NCBI GenBank assembly: GCA_028565715.1
Contig: JAOXYC010240125.1
Coordinates: 1-10,394 of the forward strand
Source of the DNA: Phoronis pallida
Lineage: Eukaryota; Phoronida; Phoronidae
Direction: 5' to 3'
DNA length: 10,394 nucleotides
Part shown: positions 1-9,700 of the stretch, piece by piece
How positions within the stretch are numbered: the first letter of the stretch is position 1
Layout: each line of letters begins with the position of its first letter
Made by a program: the position numbers and the translations under genes
Notes under the pieces: model-generated
Seen by the model: the letters and a program-made list of their open reading frames with translations, nothing else
Told to the model about the DNA's origin: nothing
The model's database searches: none

Positions 1-513
1 TTTAAATCTGTTGTCATTTTTGCCACTTTTAAATTTTTCAAAATTATTTGCTGCATGTCTAAGATTTTTATTAATTACACTACGATAAGTAAGGCGATTT
101 TCACTGCGATTTAATTGTTTTCATCCATGCCTTTATGGTCATGGATACGGCTTATGCCTTTAATGCTACAGCCCATGAGTTAAAATAAATACAGAAACTC
201 ATAGCAAGACCAATAATTATTGGTTATTCATTGTTTGTGCTGTATAGAAGACAAGGGACAAGTTATTCAGTTTATCAATAATTACTTACAGGTTGACATA
301 ATCTGAAGTTGTGATTGTGGACAGAGAAAGCAACAAATGGATTATTCAATCAAATATAATGTAATTATGTATGACTCTGAAATCAGTAACATAACCCGTT
401 TCAAATTGCAATGTAACAATTTTGTAACCACTTGTTTGAGCTAAAAATGAAAATGGTTTTTATTACTCAGAAACTTTTCTTATGAAAAATGTTCTCATGA
501 TGATACAAATAAA

Positions 514-591
514 TTTCTTTGTAATTTTATTTCGTTCGGGCTTAGTGAATCGTTTATTTGTAATTTCATTTCATTTATGCTAAGCGAATTA
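514..591. repeat. Two-copy imperfect tandem repeat, 39-bp unit
   Basis: Positions 514-552 and 553-591 match at about 29 of 39 bases, sharing tttgtaattt, atttc and a gct.ag.gaat core. It lies downstream of the MEIOB stop codon, and each copy supplies a minus-strand AATAAA. Confidence 0.6.
526..558 (-). promoter_or_regulatory. Candidate MEIOB polyadenylation signals
   Basis: On the minus strand AATAAA occurs at 558-553 and 531-526, about 145 and 172 nt after the TAA. These are the nearest canonical hexamers downstream of the stop, giving a short 3' UTR of roughly 160-200 nt. Which is used cannot be decided from sequence. Confidence 0.45.
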
Positions 592-702
592 TTTTCTCCT
601 TGGATGACTTAATGAACAGTCGAAGTACTGAGAATACAATTATTTTATATGTATTTCCACATCTTATTTATGACCATCGACTTGGGCAACTATACATACT
701 TT

Positions 703-774
703 TTAACTTGAACTATCAAGAAAAACTGACTGTACGAGAATATGAATTTGGAAACATTTGTATTCCTCAGACAA
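703..774 (-). CDS. MEIOB: MEIOB coding exon 12, C-terminal end (residues 475-497 and stop)
   Basis: After a 105-nt intron, acceptor ACTTCAG (AG at 776-775) opens a phase-0 frame that encodes LSEEYKCFQIHILVQSVFLD and three serines, then TAA at 705-703. Human MEIOB has LSHRARSGLKISVLSCKLAD at this position, the final strand of the fold, so order, length and Ser/Leu/Ile pattern agree. The similarity is weaker than for exons 3-11, making this the least certain exon. Confidence 0.75.
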   Translation of the reverse strand: MSEEYKCFQIHILVQSVFLDSSS

Positions 775-3700
775 CTGAAGTTTTACACATCAATACCTTA
801 CTTTGCAAACAAAGGAATTCATAAATATTGCTGTGTCATTTTAATATTTCATTTTTTTTAAAAAACTCTTATTGATTACCTTCAAATAAATTTTGCATTT
901 CTCCAGAAGAAACCTCCATTTCAACTGGGTTCTCTGATTCTCAGAATAACCAAGAAACTCTGCCACCTTCACAAATAAAAACAAAACGTTAACAAATTGT
1001 AATAATTCATAATCTTGAGAAAAGAAGATGAGCATCAATTTAATTCATTAATTGAGCTAAGACGCCTCTCATTCTAAAATCAATATGAATTAATTTGGCA
1101 TTTTGCAAGTGAAATGGACCTATTAAGAATTAATTAGGACTAAAAATTAATTAAATTCCGAATAAGTAAAACGATTTGTGATATAGACATGAATTCATTA
1201 CTCAGACAAATCTAAGAGACAAATTTACTACAACTGAAGTGTTGGCTGCTTACTTGAAAGCAATGGCATATGGAGGATTTATTTTTAAATATTTTATCAC
1301 TTTCTACAGTTATCTGTACGAAATGTCAAAATTGAGCTGATAGCCTGTGGTGCAAAATATAAATTAATGAAGTTGTATAAGCAACCGATCCTCTTGAGAC
1401 ATTTCAACCAGCCAGTTTAATTAAAGTGAAACACAAACTGAATGTCACCAACCGGTGAAGTGTAGTGAAAATGAACCAAATCAAATGAAATTGATATGAT
1501 TAAATTAAAATTAAAACACATTTCCAACATTGTAATGAAGCTGATTGGTGTTTATTACAAAATGCAAAGTGCATTTGTGATTTTATACAAACGAAATGAT
1601 GTTTTCAAAAAATCTTGATACCTCAAACCACATGACCACAAAAACAAGTAGAAAAAACACATGTCATATGTACTTTTATTTGCTTATTTCATTTTTTTTA
1701 AATATGAAATAAGCAATTAATAAAATTGAATGAATTGAAACCTTTTTGTCAAGAATTTCATGTTAACATTGAAAGCTGGAGTACCCACTACGTGACTACA
1801 TTCACGTTAAATTAATTATGTTTTTTAATTTCCCCATAAATGTTTATGCCTTCTTTTTAATGTATTCATGAAACTCATAGCTTGGAATATCATAAACAAT
1901 TAAAATTTATCAACTAGGCATGAAGTAAAACTAATAGAACACAGCTACCAAAGAAAAATAACCTTTTTGAGAATTTTCTCAAAAAAGTTTGTCATCTCTT
2001 AATGTAATGATTTATTAATGCTTTTGCTGGCCAAAGTGATGATTCAATGATCTGAAGGCCTCCGGGGTTCGTTGGTAGACCACCTGCCCGGCAAGAAGGA
2101 GACCTGGATTCAAATCACAGTCAAGAATTCTGAATCTTTTCCATCTTTTTAGAATTCTTAGTATAACTTTACCAAACCTTAACAAGAACTACATACTGTG
2201 CATCCCATCATGGTGGAAGCGGCCTCCCCACACAGTAAACACCGGCTCATAGTTCCTGTACAGTCGGACAGACATAAGGACAGATTCCATTGTTCTATTG
2301 TTAACCCATCACTAGTGTCCGTAGGATCTGGGTAGGAAGCAGGGCAGTTGGTGTTACTGCAGACTCGAGTTTTCCTGTCAACACGCTGTTTACATTTTGC
2401 ACTGGAATAATATAATGTTAATGAAGTTTTTAGTCATTCATCATTATTAAAATGTTGGTGTTACTTGCAGACTCTATAGTTTACCTTTCAACACGCTGTT
2501 TACATTTTGCACTAGAATAATATCATGTAAATGATCAATCAAATTTAATTATGAAATTCTAAAGTATAAGACACAAATACAGTCAAATTTCACTGATTTG
2601 TTATTGAAAAACTTTGTTGATTTGACTTTAATAGCATGTGTGTCCATAATGAAATTGCTGACTAAAAGTGTCGTAGCTACTACATGCAAAAGAACTCTGT
2701 AATTTACCATTTAACTGAATATAAGGACTCCTCATCCCCATCAATATTCATGTGTGTTATGAAGGCAAACACAATACAACTGTAACTATCATTCTCCTTC
2801 CTGGTTTGACATTCACGTTTTACTCCCTCTATTGTTGAAACCTCTGTGATGGAATCCACTGGAAAAATATAAGAATCCCAAAATAAATAACATCAAAATC
2901 AAAAAAAATCCCAAGAAAACACTTTCATTTGTTTGTGCAGGTAAAACTATTTTCAAATATTAAATTGACAAAAATATATGAACATTCATCATTGGGTTAA
3001 ATGGCAAAAATGAAGAAAAAAAGAAATGATATTTTTTTAAATTGTTAGGTTAAGAAAAACTCTTTGATTTATTAAAATTTGCTGCAAACAAGACTGATTC
3101 CTGGAAAAATAAGTGTAAAATAAACGAACAACATATGGTTCTGGGATGTGTTTTGAAAAGTTTATGAACAAAGTGCTTTACAAATAGGCAAAGTTACCAT
3201 TGAACAGAGAGAACAATCAGGCATAGTGCATTGTAACTATGGGATATTAATTGTTATCATATTGCAACAAAATAGAATCAATGAAAATTGATTTGTCATG
3301 TCAATTAATATCAATGAGGTCAAACTAATGTTTGCATTCATTTGCTTCATCAAACAAGGTTGAGTGGTGGAATATAAAATAAATTAAATGAAAGAGTGGA
3401 ACAAAAAATCGACAAGACAACAACACAAATTTATTTGAAATTCTAAGGGTGGTGGCTATGAAGATGATACTGCAAATTTGCCAACAACCATGTATTTTCA
3501 CATAAACGATGGTGAATTGAATTGATACGCGACTTATTTTAAAATACGGTAAAAGCTCGCCATTTTGGTCCACCCATAAATTAATTCCAGGGCCAAAAGT
3601 GAATCCTTGGACCAATTTCGCAGGGCGTGATTTTTCGGGTGGACCAATTTTGAGGATGTCCAAAAATGACTCGATTTGTGACTCCAACGTGAAAACAAGA

Positions 3701-6700
3701 ATGAAAAGTTTTTAAGAAACACTGAAAAATGTCAGTGGACCATTAATTCGCGGAAGCCCAAAAATTTAAATTTCCGCCTAGGACCAATTTCGAGGAGGAA
3801 ATAATTTAACGTTTTGGGAAAAATAATTTGTGGACCAAAATGGCGGACTGGACCAAAATGGCGAGCTTTTACCGTTATCAATATTTCTAGAACAGAGCTT
3901 AGATTCAAGTTTTCCAACTTTATCATCTTGACAGAGTTTTACTTTGGGCCATTTTCTCATCTCATTTTCTAAAAAAAACTACACAACTTTTTGAAATTAT
4001 TTTTGGATGCAACCAAAGTTCAAGTTTTGTCGCATCAAAGCGGGCATGAAGATTTTCAAATGCCAAGACAGTAACTTACAAAGAAATAAAATTGAATTTT
4101 TGAAGGTTTTTATCAACCAAATTGAGAACTGATCATCGAACTTACAATCTACAGTGGCCCTGTTGTCTTCATTGGAGAAATCATCAAAATCTACTGACTG
4201 TGCATAACGATATAAGGAGTGTGCTTCTCGCGTATCTGAAATCAAGTAAAACATGATTTCAATGTGACAGTGCTAAAAACAGCTGGGAACAAAAATAACA
4301 TTTCTTCATAAAAAAACATTGAATTGTTCAATAAAATATTATTCATTATACAACCTATGTTGAAATAACTCGATCACTCATACAATACATGTCTGAATAC
4401 GTGCACGAGATCATCAAATACATATCACGTGATACATGATGACGTAAATGCATTGTTTCTTCATGTTATTTTTTAAAAAGTTTGTCACAAAACAGAAAAA
4501 GGCAACTTATTTGGTGAATAGTTTGTATAAATGCGTTATTTGGCAGTTTTTGAATATGAGGTGAGGTTATTCGATCTCAATCTGAATTGGATGAAGTATT
4601 TTAACTCGGCTTACGCCTCGTTAAAATACTTCATCTGATTCAGATTCCAGTCGAATAAACTCACCTCATATTCAAACCCACGCCAAAATGTATTAACAGG
4701 GGAATCACACCAACTGCTCCATCCACTATATGGCAAACAATGAACATTTTAAAAATCCATTATAAGTAAAAGTCATAATTGCGCTGTAAAACACTTCTTA
4801 AGCCAATACCTCCCAACAAAGTACAAAGTGACTATAAATTTCATAGAGCTTCAATGTATCCGTTTGTGTAAATTGTCAAATAAGTAGCCGTACATTGATA
4901 ATAAATTTTTCATCACCTTGAATCATCACAAAATTGTAAACAACTTTGTGATAAAAATTGTTTTTCTGTAATTGATGTTGCAGACAATGATTACTTTTTA
5001 AAATTAAAGGAATGAATGCACATAAATTGGCAAATTAGCCCGATCTCAACTCTCAAATTAAGCATAATTAAAAAAAATGCTTTATCACTATATGTTTGAT
5101 TGTATTGTATTGCATGAGTAATACTCTAGTGGTAAAATTTCACTCTAAAATCCAATGAGTTTGTTCACTCATCTAGAATAAGTGAGCCAGTTAGGAGTAT
5201 TCACACAAAGCCCGTGTGACATGTTTGTGACCAGGTAATAACCCTAGTCCCCCCAGGGCCATCACTGTGTAAACAGTCTTTGTGATTGCATTAGTAACAA
5301 TGACCCGTAGCCCAGGTCTTGGGCTACGGGGAATTTTTACCTGGGGCTAAGCTCTAATGACTTGCTGACTTATTATCCCAGTGTTTAATTTTGGTACTAC
5401 TGACGATTTACGTCATTGTCTCAGTGTGAATAGAATTATTGCACCAAAATTTCACTGTTGCAGTGAAAGGAACCTTGAAGTTCAAAAACATGTATGCTTT
5501 TAATTCAAAATCAGTCATTGTTTTTATTTTATACATTAATAATGCCGAGAATTGACTGACTCAAGGGTTGAATGTTATATTTTATTCTTAGCGTAGTACA
5601 GCATGGAAAACAAACATTTGTTAATCACTTAAACTAACCAGGATTTAGAGTAAATACTGTTTTACAATCAGCAGTTGCAGTCATTGACTTGCGAAAATCG
5701 TCATAGGCTACTCTGACATCCGCAGCAAATACAACTAAAAGGCAAATACAGGAAATTAATACAAAACAGGATCGTCATCTGAAAATCAGAAAATATGTAT
5801 TTGTACATGAATCGGCCTTTTTCAGGCATTGCAATCATAAATATCGCTCTGTTTGCCCAACTGATAACGAAATTATTACAAATGGAGCAGTTTCTGAATG
5901 ATCAAATTGATCGATTTTAGCAGTCTACGCGTCTTTAATGCGCCTTGTTTTGCTATTTTAAAAATAAAGTGATAAACTTTAACAACCTAGAATTTCTGCT
6001 TAAAAGCAAGTGAGCATCGATCGGTATACCTGTAAAAACTGTAATTTTTCATGACATTTTAAGACAAAATTAAAAACCAATAATTCTTGGATTGTGAGTA
6101 CAAACTTGCACATTCAACCAATATATCTTCTATTCCTGTGCTCCATGATTCAATATTTACATTGCATAATGGAATATGTCAGATTAGTTTGAATAACAGT
6201 TCAATTTGTGATCACCCAGCTCAAGTTAGGGTAAGTATGTCATGAGCATGTGTCAATATATTTACATTACATAATGGTATTTACATGATGTATGTATTAC
6301 TTAGAGGGGTCAGGGGCAGTTAATCGTCGACTGGGAACACTTTGGGACATACGTATATCACTTTTTTTAATTCCGTCTATGATCAGAGGTCAAATAATTG
6401 CATAAAATTGTGGAATTTATTCCGTTAATATGCATGTCATTTTTTATCCCACCATACCTCAGGTTAATAAAATTTTACAACAATACATTTTTTTACATAG
6501 TTTAATACCTGTTTAAGTTTTTTTTTAAATAAAAGGGAATAATAATAGCCATATGAAAAATATCCACAAATGAATGTCTTTATTTTAATTCTTTAATTTG
6601 AAAAAACAATTTGTGGAAATTATTCTTTGCTCAAACAATACTTGAGTCACATGGTCTTATTGAAAAATAAAACAATAAAACAGAATATTCACTGAAAGTT

Positions 6701-9700
6701 AAATTTAACACGACAAGTTTTGTTAACTAAAAAAATTGTACAATTTACCACAATCTCTTGGTGTCCATGTTTGCACTTGCTCTATTTGTTCACGATCCCA
6801 TCTGAAAATAAAGTCAATGCAATTGAGCCAAAAAGACTGAGCCATGATATTATGATATACAGGGTGTCCCATAAGTAATCACCCCCAACTTTGTAACAAT
6901 ATTATTTTCAAATAAATGCTTATAAAAGTTACTCAAAATGAATATCCAAGCTTTCGTATGTCATTATTTAAGATATTTTTTTTTTTTTTCAGATTCCAAA
7001 TTTATCTATATAGTTAATTGTGGTCACAGCAGTGATCTCTTTAATTATATCCACTTTTCATTTAAAATTTGCTAGTCGAAAACTGTTTTGACCTCTTTGA
7101 AATACATGTAAACGCTGAAAAGTTTGATTTTCATTTTTCCAAACTTAAATTGTTCATTTATCATAAATGTATTGGCGAAAAACTCTCTAACACAGGTTTA
7201 TTTAACCATTCACGCCGAGTAGGCTACTTCCTTAAAAATATAGAATGATTTTCTTGAAAACTGTATTTCTAAAGATCTATGTTTTTAGATAAACATGCAT
7301 AACTTATGCAGTCCACAGCTAAAATACATGCAAATAATTGTTCTTAAACTATTCAATATCAAATGTTACCGTATAACCCCGCAATTGAGCGCATGTGCCT
7401 TCTTGCGAAATAATTGCTCTCAAAATTTGTAAATTCAAACTCGCACAAAATAGGCGCATGGGCCTAAAGGTTCCGCGATTAGGCCCATGTTAACCGGGCG
7501 CTCTGGATATAGGCGCACTTTTGACATGCTAATTTAACACTCGTTTTAATCAAATTTCTCGGAAAATAGGCGCATGGGCCTATAGGTTCCGCGTATAGGC
7601 GCGTATTCACGTATAGGCGCATGCGCTCATTTGCGGGGTTATAGTCCGTACAACTGGCCGTCGATTGCAATGATGCTTATCGAACATTAGGAATAAATTG
7701 AAGCTAAAAATATAAATTTTATTCATTTTTTAGAAACAACATGTTGAGTCGATATTGAAAATGCAACTTTTGGCCGTTTCGACATCAGTATTAAAAAAAA
7801 AATTACTTGTAGTTTTTGATTCACTAAAATCGGTTCACGTAAACCAGAGATTGCCGAAATTGTTTTCCAAGTCAAACCTCTGGCATACATTCCAATGTGG
7901 GAGTCACCATTGTATTCGGGGGTACTCACAATCATTATTTAAAGATGCATATGGTGAGCAAAAAAGTCATAAAAATAATTTGCAGTGAAACTTGCATTAC
8001 TAGAACCGCAGGCACCATTACTTAGAATTTAATCCCGCAATTTCTGGCTCCACAAATTAATTTCTATTAATAAAAAAGATATAATTTACATTAACTCACA
8101 GAATGAGTGGAAATGAATTGCACGTTTCATCAAACAACTTCAGTTCACATCTTTGTGTGTGTTTACCAGTTTTTGTAACAATATCTCTGGTTTTTCCAAT
8201 CTGAAAGGAAAAGATGCTGGCTCTGGAGATACTTCGTTTAAATCCAGACCAATTTACAAATTTTTTAAGATACATAGTAAATTACTTTTTTAGACATAAG
8301 TTAAAACTTGTTAAATTTAACTTATTGGATATCATTATTAAACAATCAAATGCTCCAAAATAATCATTTTTTTAAAAAAAGAATTAGAATAGTGATTGTG
8401 TTTACGTATCTTTTTTGCACAATAAATCTTGTAATTTTGACATGATACTTAATATATTTTGCATATCACATTAATAAACATTGCAAGTGATATGACATTG
8501 TTTCTATTGGTGATTACGTACGTAATCTGTGATTATAATTAGTTAAAATCACAATGCTACATAAAAAAAAAAGAAAATCAATTGCAAGAAAAAAAAGTAA
8601 CGTACATGCTTGACAGAAACCAGGAGACTAATGTGTTCTTTATCAAGATTCTGTCCATTAGAAATGACATCTTCCAGAATATAGAAGTCATAGCTGGCTT
8701 TGACCGGTATGTGCTTTAATTTGTCATAAACTTCAATATTCCATCCTCCATACAGTTTCACTGTGGAGTGATTCTCACTGATGTTCATTTGGAATGGGCT
8801 AAGATGAAGAACAAAAAATGCCATTTTTGGAATCGATCTGGATTTTTTTTCCCGAAGATCCAGAGAATTAAACAAGGTAAAATTCAAGTGGAACAGAATT
8901 ATAATCATTTAAATATCATACTTCCTGGATGGATGAAGAACTGCATTTTATTATTAGATTTGTTATTAAAAAAAAATGCCAATGACAGATAATGCTGTGA
9001 CGGTAATATTATTATAAAAAAAATTATGTACCATAAATTAAAATGTGAAAAGTTAATAAACACAAACATCCGACCTTGATGTCCAGGGCCTAAATCGTTC
9101 ATCCGTCCCATCTTGAGGTTTTGATTGTATTTGTGGGTGATTAACCTCAATCACATCTCCAATGTGAAATGATGATGATAACTCTTCTATATAATCCTTA
9201 CTCCCCCAGCACGTTCCATTAATAAAGTCTGTGGCCGTATCACGAACCAAGAAACTCAACAGGTGTCGCTGTGTTCCAGGATCTAGAGAAGATCGAGTGT
9301 ATCACATAAAATTGATTTTTGTAACTTATCTTTTGGACAAAAGCATAAACAATAAATGTGTTTAAATATTCAGTTATTTTGAATAGACTACACAGTATCA
9401 GAAAACCAAGAAGAAAAAGTCTAGAACTTGCTCAAAGCGTATTGCTTGTGACTGACAAAAGTTACCAAATAAATGATATTTTCATGGGTTGAAAGTTTTA
9501 TAGTTATAAGAAAGTCGCCCACATCATGATGTCATTGAGTTACTTACTTTTCTTGCTATTTATAGCCTTTGAACCCTCTTTAGCGATAACCACACCAACA
9601 ATAGTCTAAAGTTTGAGAATAGAAATATTGTTAAATTTCCAAGAGCTTATAATTAAATGTGTAAAAGTAACTATTAACTACATGTACCCAAAATTATGAC

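Larger units (their letters stand above)
1..702. other. 3' UTR and downstream flank of MEIOB
   Basis: AT-rich sequence after the MEIOB stop. Apart from the 39-bp tandem repeat and candidate polyadenylation signals I see nothing supported. A minus-strand open stretch over about 1-123 has no splice sites or recognised similarity, and the plus-strand frame at 600-824 overlaps exon 12 as a shadow. Confidence 0.6.
967..2196 (-). other. MEIOB intron 10
   Basis: A 1230-nt AT-rich GT-AG intron. It holds the tRNA-like SINE head at 2056-2125, about 70 nt from exon 10, and a hairpin with a perfect 13-bp stem at 1680-1716. No further coding segment is needed: exons 10 and 11 join in phase 0 and the protein alignment is continuous. 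Confidence 0.8.
4236..5638 (-). other. MEIOB intron 7
   Basis: A 1403-nt GT-AG intron, the longest in the gene. It carries the foldback element at 4537-4691 and the degenerate foldback with a perfect central hairpin at 5199-5431. It also has a CACGTG palindrome followed by a CRE-like TGACGTAA near 4423-4447. No coding segment was found. Confidence 0.8.
6802..8099 (-). other. MEIOB intron 5
   Basis: A 1298-nt GT-AG intron. It contains the inverted-repeat element at 7372-7643, the only GC-richer patch, and the transposon-end-like motif near 6859-6876. The open frames at 7723-7988 on both strands have no splice-site or protein support. The rest is AT-rich and featureless. Confidence 0.8.

Noticed and set aside
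1-123. Minus-strand open stretch at the left edge as an exon of a neighbouring gene
   Set aside because: No recognised similarity and no convincing acceptor in the right phase; it starts directly after a stop in low-complexity sequence.
325-452. Alternative last MEIOB exon after an acceptor TTTTTAG near 440
   Set aside because: A peptide SGYKIVTLQFE there loosely resembles the vertebrate C-terminus, but it needs a phase-1 join while exon 11 ends in phase 0. The exon at 774-703 fits phase, length and similarity better.
600-824. Plus-strand open frame of 74 codons
   Set aside because: It overlaps MEIOB exon 12 on the opposite strand and has no recognised similarity, splice sites or start context.
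2061-2121. Functional tRNA-Gly gene
   Set aside because: The internal promoter boxes are recognisable, but the acceptor-stem ends do not pair and the T-stem is disrupted, so a SINE head is the better reading.
3325-3960. Several overlapping minus-strand open frames in intron 8
   Set aside because: They run through the inverted-repeat element and its flanks, overlap each other in different frames, and lack any domain or splice support. Exons 8 and 9 join in phase without them.
7723-7988. Opposed open frames on both strands in intron 5
   Set aside because: They are mutual shadows without recognised protein similarity. A peptide from here is not needed, because exons 5 and 6 give an ungapped MEIOB alignment.
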